The position numbers and the translations under genes are program-made. A model generated the notes under the pieces. That model did not search any database. It saw nothing but the letters and a program-made list of their open reading frames with translations, and was not told the DNA's origin. A DNA stretch of 64,000 nt from Halichondria panicea (taxonomy: Eukaryota > Porifera > Demospongiae > Suberitida > Halichondriidae), in the NCBI RefSeq assembly GCF_963675165.1, contig NC_087382.1, positions 5,681,963 to 5,745,962 on the forward strand. The letters run 5' to 3'. Shown one piece after another: positions 12,258 to 25,300 of this stretch. The first letter of the stretch is position 1, and each line of letters starts with the position of its first letter.

Positions 12258-15200
12258 CTCAACATCTCCGAATGTTCTGTCATTGAACACAACGCCTACA
12301 GTGTGTCTGCCTCTAGATAACTCAACGGTACTGATCATGAACATCGGGAAGGCACCTGCATGTGGTAAAGTGGGGATTATGACTATAGTTATATTACGTA
12401 TATAGCTAGGAATACATGTATTGTGGTAAATCTTGGGTAGACCAACATAATGTGTATAGAGGTTGTAATAATTACATAGAGAGGTATCCTGTTACACATA
12501 ATTGTGTTGAACTCATGCAGTGGAGAACTCATTTGGCTGCCTTGTGCATGGCTTAATATGCACAGGATAATGCAATGTCAAATTAATCCAATCATTTTAG
12601 GGTACATAAACTAAAAGATATGGGGGACATTAGCTCAAAAACCAGTAAGGCAGGAATCCGCGAGTATAGATATATATACCTCAAATCATCTGTGCTAATA
12701 TTGTGTGTATGAGGGTATACTCACATTGTCGAAGAGGTGTTGTTCCATCTAGAAGACACTCTCGGACAGTTAACCTTTCTGCAATCTGATTGGACACACA
12801 GGTGATGTTGACACTAGGAACTAGATTAGATCGTGAAGAGCAGTTGACGAAAAAGGGAGCAATAAACTCAACCACCTCCTGTGTGGGTGTATGTGTGGTG
12901 TGTGTGTGGAGGAGACAATAGTGTCAGAAACTGTCGATGATTTTACCCTAAATCAACATTAGCTACTAGCTGTTGTGATTCCCTTTTAATGCACTACTGA
13001 AACTAGATTTCTATGGTATTAGTTCAGACCTACACACATTAGCCACAATTGTATGCATGCTTGCAGTCAGTCACACACTCTTATTGTATACACTTACAGT
13101 GGTAGATAGCCCAGTAGAGTCCACTAGGTCTAGAGTCAGTTCCTGGACTCCAGGGCGTATTCCTGTCTCCAGAACCGGGAATGTGAAACTGGGGAATCGA
13201 CCTGTATGAGAATAGAGAACATTCAGCGTAAAATATCTACGTCCACTGCTTTCCGACTTCTTCGCACAAATTAATTACTCCCGTTTGCTCACAGAATCGG
13301 TCGAGTGGAATAGCAGCTCCACTCCTTGGCTCAATGGTTCTACACCCGATGACCCTCACAGTGTCCCTGTTGGAGGTACACGTGACGAAGAAAGATGGTG
13401 CTCCTCCTGTACCTTCTGGCATAATAGTACAGCTGGCATCCAACTGGGAGTTCACTGCATATACCGGCCAGATACCAAATAAAAAAGCAAACTATTGAAT
13501 TACTCAACTACTGTAACTACGGTTTTAGAAAAAACAAATATGAACTTTCAAGAAATCCAATCCTAATGAAAGCTATATACAATGAACTAGATGTACTATT
13601 CTTAATTCCTTGTAACTCACATAGAATCTCTATTCTCCCTGGCATCTCTCTGAGGAGGAGGAACACATGCAATATTAACTTCAGCCAATAATTGTGTGAC
13701 TATAATTATTATAGTGCGTTTGATTTGTGAATGGCACGTCACTATACATGTATTAGTACTGGCAGACTTTGTACAACCAAACAATGCTTTCAACTTTAGC
13801 CATACACCTAACAGCTGCATGCCCTCAAAACACATCTATGCTAGCACTAATTACGTACAGCTAGTTGCCCTCACCTGCGTGTGCACGAGAGCAGTACATC
13901 GACCACAGTACTCACTAAGAGGTTGGGGGAGTCAATGTTATCCAAGGCCATGAGTAGTCTCTCGTCGCTATAGTCTAAGGGGGAAGGGGGGAGTCAGTAT
14001 CACTGAAATTGTGTGAGACACACAGACACGTACATATATAATACCGAATGTCCCGTGTATGCATGTGAACACTTAGGTATAATTATTAGAGTAGTTACAG
14101 ATCATAAAAATATGTATAGCATGAGGAGGGATCAAATTATGGACTGGCAAGGAAAAATACTATATAACCATACTGATGTTTTAGAGTTAATAACCTCCAC
14201 TTACTGCACGTCCTATTGGCAATGTTGGTTGATCTTGGACACTGTGGTAGAGTGAAATTATCGTCGTCTATGTCATTGACGGGGAGATTGAGAAGGTCAA
14301 AGGGTGTCGGGTTGAGCACCTCATCACACAGACGCTCATCGGGATTCTCCAGTGATTGTTCAAAGAAGGCCGTGGTTAGGTCGTACACAAGGAATCTCTG
14401 CTCCTCAGTTAGAGGTAGTATGCCCTATGGGGGGAGGGGGGAGGAAATCGGTTAAGATGGGTCAGTATTGTAGCTCGCACAAGAGGCATCATTTTCTTAT
14501 AATACTGTACACTGAGTGTGTGCAATATATATAGCATAATTATGATGTCTTGACTTACCCTGGGATTCACAATAAACTGCTTGTAGAACGCATTACAGCC
14601 AACCACAATTAGAGTACCTACAGAAGAATGGTCAATACTTAAATCCACTCGACAGAGAGAGTATTGTAGGGTCATCGGGTGAAAAACCATTACTACTTCC
14701 GATACCCTTTCCTATAATTATAAGCACTGTATGTACTGTCTTACCTGCTCCTTCAAACACAATCTGTTTCCATTTTCTGTCCCGGGCGGATCGTTTGAAA
14801 ATCTTGAAATTGCTGTTGGGGTCGAGTACTTTGAGTGCAAAGACCTGCTCACTTTCAATCATGTCCCTGCATAGCAGAGGTACATATAATTATGACTGTA
14901 ACTGCATGTACTGTACAGCATTGGCTTTTAATGGCAGTGCAGCAAAGGGCTGTGATTACCAATGGCTAGTGAGATCAGAGCAATGCAGTGAGACTGTGGT
15001 TGCACAGCGAATACATTTAAAGACGCTAAGTGATAACAGTAAAGTAGTGTATGTAACTGCCAAAAGCATATCCCATAGTTAGATCTATATACAATGTATG
15101 TGCTTGGTCAATTCGTGAAGCAGTGGGATAGAAAATAGAAAATCATAGTGTTGTTGAATGCGGATATAAAACTGTATACTTTAGTGTTTACCCTACTTGT

Positions 15201-18200
15201 CAAGCTTACTGGTTTGGTCCTGGTGAGATGGTCAACCGGTTGTTGGCATAAGTGAAGCTGCCTTCGAACTGAATGATAATGGTTTGGATCCTAAACAGCC
15301 ATGGATACCATCGTTGATACAGTGCAAGGTAGCCAGTTTGTCTGTAGTAGTCTGTGAAACTTTGTACATACTCTTTGTCATTTTGTAGACTGGTCTCCTG
15401 AAGAGGGGTCAAATGGGAGGACGTTAAATATTAATATTTTCATGTAACATAGAACACAAACAGATAGAGAAGAAAACTATTGAACTAATAGATCCAATGA
15501 AAGCAGAAGACAAAATACACAACCAAAACACACTAAGGGTGGTCAACTAATTGTTGATGGGTGAATTATTCAATTAAAAACTCACAAAATATTCAACTTG
15601 GTCAGTACTTCTCTTTCGTCTGCCAGTATTAGCTGTACATGGAAATATAAGTTCTTAATTAATGTGCAGAGCAGACAGCAATAACAGAATTTAGCAATTA
15701 ATAAATTTGTAGTTAGGTAGTTATTTGGCTTACTCGGTAACAAGAACGCAACATTATACTCCCTCACAACTAGATCATCACATACGCAGACAGTCCATAT
15801 TAGCTACGTAGACAACGATATTGCTATTACATACTACGTAGGTACATCACTCATGCATCCCATAATCTAACACCAGGCCTAGACAAAACCAGGAAGTGAG
15901 ATTACAAAACCAGGAAGTAGCAGCTTAACCAAAAATGGTTGAAAGAAACCAATTACTAAATTTGCACCTATACACCCACACTATAGAATAGTCTTTGTTA
16001 GCATAATCACCATGGCAGCACATGTGGGTGCTGCCATTTCTATGGCCTCTGTTGTGTACATAAACACTGGTGTTGACACACATGCACATGCAGGGGATGG
16101 CCACTGATGCACGATTCCTGTGTGGCCACAGGGCAGAGCCTCAACACGAGTAAAAGAATGCAATAACCCTAACCTTTACTGTACACAATATGTGTCTACG
16201 TTCTCATGCATAATTCAATTGAAATTAAGTAATGCAAGATTTGCTTTCAATTTCGCAAGTAAAAAGCACTCTCATGTAAGTAGCACTCTCATGTGAATAG
16301 CAAACATAACGATGGACATCGACACCTTCTAGAGACACTCAATAAAAGATAGAATTAGGCCTATCCAAGGCCTTGGTTCTTCGTAGATTCTGACCGGACA
16401 CATGGTGCCTATATTGTGCACATACAAGTATCTTAGCAACACTCACCGCTTCTATCCAGACAGGTGACTGTGGCTTTGAAACCCGGGAACCGTCTGTTGC
16501 TACTGGTACGAAAGATGACTTGAAAAACACCTACGTGGCACAATAACCATTATAACGTAGTCTGTGTATGAATACAGCACGAACTGTTTCTCTATAGGAA
16601 AATGAACGGGGGAGGGGTACAGGACAGAGAGTGCAATGTGTGTAAGCAGTTACATGCCTTAATCTATATTACTGAAAATCAGGCATTCAACACTTTTCCA
16701 CTCTAGAAATAGGGAAATAAGAAGTGACTACACTAACAGGTACTCAGTAGGATCGATATTATGCTCACTACTGTAGATATAGTTATTAGCGAGAGACGTT
16801 GAGTCTCCTAACCTGGAATGAGGAGCTCAGAATTCAACCCCGGGTCATTGCCACAACTTTCTGAACGTCCGAAGCTTCCACTGGGTACCACTTGTACATA
16901 ATCCACACATCTGCACAACAATAACAATAACAACGATAATTGCAATACTATACAAACTATGTATGCACAATTAATGTTGCATGGCTATAATAGTTTTATA
17001 TCATCTTCACACATGCAAGATCGGATACTTCGTACTCTCTGATACTGATAGTAGGTCACAATGTCCAGTATATAGGTTGAATAATTAACTAGGAACCTGG
17101 ATTACCGCTTACATTGTATTATAGCCTCATCATGAATAAAACAGTCATTCGTGCATGCAAAATGAATTAATATATTATCCCATTGCCGAAGTTTAGGACA
17201 GGCACCATAATTATTGCATTACAAAAATGTGGAGGTGGAAGTCCAAAAATTTATGGTTAGCTTTGAGTTTTTTTACATGGAAACTCGAAACCCGATATGG
17301 CGCAACAGCTGCTAATGGAAAACCATGCAGGAGAGAGATAATTGCAACAATCAAAGGAGATTCGACACAGACCCAAGTGAAGTGTCAGATAACTATATAT
17401 CTCTACATATTGTTGGTATTTTAGTTTACTTTGCACTCTCAAAAAGATATAGTACATGTACGACAGAGGCATATACGCTTGATTTGAAGACGTGTAACTT
17501 AAGTCATATATATAGTGTGAATAATTATTCTTACCTACGCTCATCTTCGACAGGGCAATTGGGTTCCTCCATAATGATCTCGGTGATGTTGAAGAATGCA
17601 TCGTGATTAGGGGGACAGTTGACATTGTACATGACAATCATCTGATTGCCATAGCTGCAAATGATATCGCTTTTTGTAACAATTAATTAGCAGAGAACTT
17701 TTTTCCTTGCCAAATGAATATTCGCTTCTAGTTATGTTAGAGCAAAATGCACATGCAAACAATACAGCATGAGCTATCACTGAAAAATCCTAAAGTACAT
17801 ATTCCACAAACCTTTCAGGGTCATCATCAATCTCAAAACCAGGTGAGAAGATGAACTTTAGTCGAGGGTCACCACCGAGGACTTGGATGTCCTTCACCTG
17901 ATGGTTTCTACGGCGAATGGAACATGTCGGACCGGCCAATATCCTGGTGCTGTATATTCCATATTCACTGCAAGTGTTATAGAGAGTGATAAGTATAGCA
18001 TAGTTCAAAGTGCAGTGCATATAAGCATATGTATACAGGGACGTATATTCCGCACTTGGAAACACAGCAATTATTACAGAGCAACAACGACATAGGCAAA
18101 GAATCTAGTCAACTGATTTTATAGAGTTACAAAATATCTCTTACTTTTCCTCGGGCATGTCTGTGGTTGCAGTGTGTCTGAAGCTGCATGGATTCACATC

Positions 18201-18528
18201 AATTCTGTTCAGCGCACAAGATTGCAATTGACCCTCCACTCTCTGGAGACTGTAGTTGGGAGAACAATATAATTATGTTGCAGCTAGTATACCAGCATGA
18301 TTGTGTATAGTTACTGAACCACTTATATACATAAAGCCTTACTGGAGTTGGATTGAAAACTCACAAATGCAGTAATAGAAGCAAGACACAAATACATATA
18401 ATACTTGCACATTTAATGTACAGTATACCTTTAATACACTGCTCAACGCTTAACCTATAATTATAAACTCACCAACATAGGGCAGCAATCAGCAAACATA
18501 GCCATAGGCCTCCTACAAGTACTCTCAT
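12258..18528 (-). CDS. Gene A2: secreted CUB protein with RRKR site and Big/HYR-like modules
   Basis: Eighteen exons: 18473-18528, 18145-18249, 17812-17967, 17535-17654, 16813-16910, 16447-16530, 15734-15769, 15586-15632, 15210-15397, 14745-14866, 14559-14617, 14205-14424, 13875-13974, 13621-13649, 13293-13454, 13098-13201, 12725-12878 and 12258-12355. They total 1,938 nt (646 codons) in one frame. Order: signal peptide MRVLVGGLWLCLLIAALC; Cys segment; CUB domain; TNTGRRKRSTDQVEYF with a furin-type RRKR; middle module (FEGSFTYANNRLTISPG, FKIFKRSARDRKWKQIVF, TLIVVGCNAFYKQFIVNPR); helical segment ending NPDERLCDEVL; an SC helix (VVDVLLSCTR); then two beta-sandwich modules (SFFVTCTSN...CRTIE...DRFC.FPSF; VNITCVSN...CLLDG...C.FPMF). 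It aligns with gene B throughout but splits the post-CUB region by an extra intron. If the last donor is unused the protein ends seven residues later, at 12,237. Biological role is unknown. Confidence 0.85.
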
Positions 18529-19395
18529 TCTGCACTAAGAACTGGAGCAGTAATGGAAAATCAAAAAATTGATAGCATTGAGCTAATAGACTGAGCTTTT
18601 ATAGGCACTGGCATGCTACAATTAATGTTTGGTGCTCACATAGTGCATTGCACAGCTGCATATTGCATTGGATGTGGTGACTATAAGTCACAACAACCAC
18701 ATTAAGAGCACTAGCAAGGCTTGTGGTTTCCCCTGCAAATACTGCAATAGGATGTGTGGCCCTGAGTCCAGGATGTCTGCAACACTTGATCATTACAATT
18801 ACACCCTTGCAAACGTTTACGCCATACAGAGTTTTCTTCAATTTTCATAGGGTAATACTGATTCCTTATAATAGAGCCATAGATGGAAGTGAGTAGACAC
18901 AGCAGTAAACAAGTTAGTTGCATTATGATGATGATGAAGCATTAACATAACATTACGTAATGATGGCACAATGAATATGACTGTTAACATGTGTAATTTA
19001 TTCTACAATTCGTCTCACTACTGCGAAGGGTCATCGTTCAAATATCCTTCATACGTTCATACTGTGAAGTTCAGTAAAACCTGTAAATGTACAAGAATAT
19101 AGGTAGAATTTATAGTTAGCACAGACAAACACGCATAACACTGCATATAAACTCGACTCTATGAGTTGAAGGGAATCAAACACTAGCTTGCAATTTGTAT
19201 ATTACCCTTGGATTACTTTAATTCAAGAGATATGCATGACAAGTCAAGATATATGTAGTACAAAGAAAATTTCACCTAGATTTAGGGAAGTGGGGATAAA
19301 AGATTAGTAATGTGAAAGCAAGGATAAATTTTTACAGTAAGGGAGGAGAGCAAGCAAAATGTCTAAATAATTATTGATAAGGTCAACAAATTTAC

Positions 19396-22300
19396 CTCAG
19401 CAAACATCTGACCCGAGGAACTGAACCCGACATTCAACGTGTGGCTGCCTCGCTCGTATACTGTCGTATCAAACGAGAAATTAGGGTAGCCACCTGCATG
19501 TAAACAAAATTATGTTTAATTTGTATCTGCAATTGGCCCATTTTAGCATAAACAAAGAGTTGCTAATCGATAGTATGCAAAATTGAGACAAAAGAAACGA
19601 TTCACACTGTAGCTCTTGAAGAGTTCTGTCACAGTCATGTTGTGATCAGATATTAAAATTATTGAATATATAGCAAAACGGGAAGATACTTCCACGACTC
19701 TTAAAAAGAGCTCTACAAAACATGATTCAATATTAAAGGACTATAATAGGTATAGTTTTATACTGCTATTTTGAGCACTCACAAAACTGATCCTCTTCAA
19801 ACCTATCCACGATACAGCTAGTGGAGAATATGTCAGCATTGGTGTTGGAGTTGCAGGTGACAGACGCTTGTCCGCCCTCTAGAGGTAGCGACAAGTCACA
19901 GGTCACAGCAAATGGAGTGATAAAAGTTACCGTTGCCTAGTAGCAAGAGAACAAGAGCAAATATTAACTATGTGTACACATGCATGATCGTATAGTACCG
20001 TATAGAGGTATTTTTGAGGGCATGAATTTAACCAAGTGCGAAATTGCATTTTCTATACGAGTCCGCTACAAAAACTGGCTACCGTATATCTTTTAATTTA
20101 TCGGACAGCAAAAAATAATTATTTTGGAAATTGTCCGGGTATAATTGGAACAGATTTTTATAGAGCATGCGAAGTGTCCGGAATAATTAGAACAAGCAAG
20201 CAGCTGCGTGCGAGTTAGCTAGGTTTAATAGAACAGTGTGCGACTGAATAGTTGCACTAGCTATCTAAAACTAGCTACACAAAGCTATATATCGTATAGC
20301 GGGTAATTTTCGGGGGACAAAATATTCGTGGTTCAGCAATATTGAGACATTTCGTGGGTGATATTTTCGTGGTTGCTGCTTGCACTGCAGGTAAAGGTAG
20401 GCAAGGTCGCTTATTCATGGGTAAAATATTCGTGGTCAGACCTCCAACCACGAAAACCACGAATATTTTGCCCCACGAAAATTACACGCTATACGGTAAC
20501 TGCAGCACTCTAAGTCTTATACTTGCCGTCTATGAATGTAAATCAACTTTTCAAGGTATTGTCCGGATTTAGAACAAATGTAATATTAAAGCACTGGAGT
20601 GTCCGTTGTATTAGAACAACGAAAATTGCCCAAAAGAGTGTCAGATAAATTAGAAGATATACGGTATTCACAAAACCAGCCAATCTATGGAAAAATTTGA
20701 CCCTCGAAAATTAACTCATGTGTGAATCTGTGAAAGGACTAAAGAATAGACACACTTGTTAGACACTTGAATGTACTACAATAGTCAATCATGTGACTGT
20801 ATGGGCTGCTCTATCTAGCAGCTACTAGGTCAGCTGAGCATTCTGACTAGCCGCTTTAACTGTGCACATAATTATGATAATATACATAAGCAACTTGGTC
20901 ATGTCGAAACCTTATTACACGTTGAAGTACAGTCAACCACAACTATGCATGTACTGTGTGTTTCTTTCTAATAATGCAATTAGTGGTCATGGTTGACACT
21001 TCACCTTTAAACTACAGTCAACCACCCTGTGTAGAAAACATATAATCAACCATATAGAGTGTACACGGGACCACATGATAGGCTCTGAGGTCAACATTAT
21101 TTTCTACTTTTGCTTTATGAGTAACAGGAAAAGACACACTTTAATTATGCACACTTACAACACAGAGAGTCTATAACTGCATAAGATGAGAGATGAGAGG
21201 GATTGAACTCAAAACCACGAAGGATATGGAAAACCCAGCAAAGCACTTGAAATTATTAACCTGGACAACAGACTTCCACATCTGAGACCCACGCAAGGCT
21301 CAGAGGAGGTTCGACACGTATTATAATGTTTTAATTACGGAGGAAATGTGTGCATGGAAAGATAATTATAGTAGCTATCCTAGCTAAGCCAAAAGACGTA
21401 CTGCAAACGATTGTAGCACTCCATACTAGTAGTTAAAAATACCCAGGTAGCATATAGTCACGCTAGAAGCATTAATGAGCCAGAAACTTAATTATATATA
21501 GGCACACATTTCGAGTTGAATGGAAGCTGTCCATACGGCTATTGTCAGCTTTCACTCTGTTCAGACGATTGTCATCCACACTGTTGCAGGCTGTGAGTCT
21601 GTTAGCATAGCAGGCTAAGGGTAGCTATCAGAATGCTATCAGACTTAGATGGGCTAGAAACCTTCAATCGAGCTTTCTATCTACTTCCTTCAATCCATTC
21701 CGTTCGTTGTCACGCCATTGTTTTACTGAGCATATACATTGTTATCCAAGCCCCTAGATACCCTCGGATGGTTAGCGCATGCGCAAGCAGTCGATACCAG
21801 GCCCACTCTCAGAAGAAGTGCGGCCTGGGGCCCTGAATGATTGTTATCTCCAGGTCAGTACCATGCATGTACGTAATCTCACCGTGTTTTCAAATCCAAA
21901 CCCATCTACAAACGTCACATCCAGTCTATGGCTTCCAAGCATAATGCCCGCTCCCACCAGAGGAATCGTGAACCTGGGGTACCGACCTGGGGGAGGGTCA
22001 AGAGATTTTGCTAAGGCAGATCAAAAGTTGTAAAATAAATCTAGATCTATGTACGAAACACATTAAAATGTAAGTAGTAAGGTCGGCTCATGACGGGTGG
22101 TGTATAGTATAAGCTTCATGCTGCTTATCACCCAGTGCATGGTCATAGAAAATTATGGAAGCACTCAAACAGACACACTAAACATAGTAACAATGCAGGT
22201 GCTCCTGAGTGTCTTGACTGTGTCCAGAGTGGACTGTGTGACTGTCTAGCTAGCTAAACATCTTTAGCACATGGTTGTTACATCTCTGGTTTTACATAAT

Positions 22301-25300
22301 TCATCTTGTAGGTTAATGATCTTTACCTATAATATTCATATCTCACAACATTCACTTCACACATGCACTAATGGGAACTAACAGAAGTTAGACTCCAGTC
22401 CATCCAGAAAACATTCAGATATTACAATCACTTCATCAGCCTCTCCAAGCCGATTAGACGCACACATTACGCCAACGCTCACATTAACCGGTGTGATTGA
22501 GCAAAATATCATCAGGCCCTCTGACGGAGGAGTGGATGTGAGGGGAGGAGTAGACGTGGGGAGAGGAGTAGACGTGAGGGGAGGAGTAGATGTAAGGGGA
22601 GGAGTGGACGTGAGGGGAGGAGTAGATGTAAGGGGAGGAGTAGACGTAAGGGGAGGAGTGGACGTGAGAGGAGGAGTGGACGTGAGGGGAGGAGTGGACG
22701 TGAGGGGAGGAGTGGACGTGAGAGGAGGAGTGGACGTAAGGGGAGGAGTGGATGTGAGGGGAGGAGTGGACGTGAGGGGAGGAGTGGACGTGGGTGCTGC
22801 AGAAGCTGGGATTTAAAAACTTGCAAGTATGGATAAAAACAAGATTACAAAAACTTGTAGGCTGTAGGTTTAGAGTGAACGACTGACACTGACAGTGAGT
22901 ATGGTCATAAATTTTTAGTGAAGACTTACGAGACAATGTAGCACGCAGATTGTCAATCCTCCCAGGTTGAGATCTATGAGTGTATACGAGATAGAGAGAG
23001 GGATAAGCTATGGTTATAAAGTATGTCCTTACCGGTCAGTACAGGCCATGATAACGTCGACTAGTTGCCTGATGACCAAGTTGGTAGCTTCTGTACTGTT
23101 GAGCACCAGGAATAGATCAGCATCAGTAAAGTCTATAAATGAGATTAAGCATAATACAGACTACTAACACAGTCATATAACAGTACACTCGAGTACAGAA
23201 AGTCAGCTTTATAGTTAATGCTGTAACAGTCACTACTCTTTCAAATTAAGTGATACACACCACTTTCTCACTATTATTATAACTATAACAATGTTGTTAT
23301 TAAGGTCTTATACTTATTGATATGCACTGAAATCATTGCAATATACGTAGGTATAGATTGTAAATGTAAAGAACAACGGGCTTGAAATATCGACAAATTG
23401 TTTTACAACTCCTATATCCTACCAAATGACTCACTGCAAAGGTCAGGGGTGATGTTCCCTGGTGACGGACATTCTGGAGGCTCAGTCTCAGTGATGGGAG
23501 AGGTGGGAAATACAATGCCTGACAGAAGCTCCTCAAAATTGATTGGCGGTGGATCTAGTAGCTCGTCACACAATCGTTCCACATCTTCTTCTAAATTGAA
23601 GTTGTCGAACAAAGATGTGCTCAGTTGATTAATAATACGTCTCTCGTCTTCATTGGCTGGAAGGATGCCCTGAATGTCATCAAGTAATACAATGAACGTC
23701 ACTTATTAAGTTTGTGTACAGTCTGTAAAGTGCCAGTTAATCTCATGCCATGAGACACCAAAAATAAATTTAATCATGCACTCAGTGAGTCCTTGCATGC
23801 TTCATTACTTCAGTTATAAAGTAAGTTGCCATTCTAATAAGTATAGAGGCAAAACAAGTTAACCTTGGCATTCAAGGGACTTATGTATATATCATATGTT
23901 GACAGTTGGCAAAGCCTTTTATTCACACTGCTAATGCACTTAGAAAGATTTAGTAGGACTAGTGCCACCAAGTGAGAGCACGCAGCGCAGGAAGCACCAA
24001 AATAAAAGAGCTGTTTTGGTATGGTGGAATTTACGATATCCATAACAGAGCCCATAAAAATGCAGCCTCGGCCCTGATAACAACAAATACAATTCATATA
24101 CGCGTTGGCTTCTTACCCTGGGATCAATCAGGAACATTGCGAAGTAAACATGTTCTCCAACAACCACAAGAAAACCTATAGTGTGTGTGTGTCACAATAA
24201 TTATGTGTGTGCATGTGTGCATGGGTGTATATGTGATCTTGAGTCATGTGTGTGTACGTGAGTTTATACAACTGATCATGAATTATGATTCTCCAAATGG
24301 ACAGTATTTGGATAAATGAAGATTGCATAATAGATCATCACAACACAGCTGTACCTGGGCCACTGAAGGTGGGAGCAGTTTCTCTGAACTCGTCAATTAC
24401 TCCATCACCATCAAACGTATGCACAAAGAGGACATCATTGAAGCTGCATGGTAAAGTACAGGTGCCTTATACGATGGTCAAGCACAGGTGTTTCATACTA
24501 CATTCTACATTACATAAAATGTTGGAAGCAGCTAATGCAGAGTGTTTATTTACATGAAACTGAGTGAGCATAATATTATGTACATAATAATGTGGGTATA
24601 GGGCAATGGTTGTGTATAATTTATATACAGGTTGAGACTTATTGTTGTACACTAATACCTTCGTCGCACAATATTTTGCCCATCAATTGTGAAAACTCTG
24701 TTCTCAAACGTCAATGTAGTGCCAAAAGGAATTGTTAGGTCCTCAAATCTCAGCTCAGCTCCTTGTCTTCGAAATCTTCCAATTTTTTTATCCTTCATCA
24801 TTTTCAATGTCTCCAGTCTTCTTTTCCAATCGTTCTCCTGCATGTGATTAATAATAATATCACAAAGCTACAGCTTAAAATATTAAAAGCTGCAGCTTGC
24901 ATCATGCAGCTTCAATACAAGTTATAATAGCCACTGATCTGCTGAATTCCTCACAAAATCTTCGAGATCTCTTCTTCTTCTTCTTCCAGTGCCACCACTA
25001 GGAACAGCTCCCGTGGAGTCGAGACATACAACAATACCACGGAAACCAGACTGTCTCCCCGTGTCACTCGTTCGAAACAGAATTTCCAGATTTCCTAGTA
25101 TAAAATTCCACGCAAGAAGTGATAACAAAATTAATAAACATTAATTGGTATAGCTAAGGTTCCTGCATAATGATAAATCTGGCCCTATATATAAAATAAT
25201 TATAGCTACTCTTCATACCATGCAAAGGATTAACGTAAAGCTGTCCTGATGTACCTTATATGCTTGATCAGGAGCCGCGGCTACTAAATGTTTCATTTTG

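Noticed and set aside
22493-22936. Long ORFs of repeats such as GGVDVR, HVHSSP and RPLLPS
   Set aside because: The 18-bp minisatellite is open in several frames. Only the TSTPPL frame joins the flanking gene B exons in phase.
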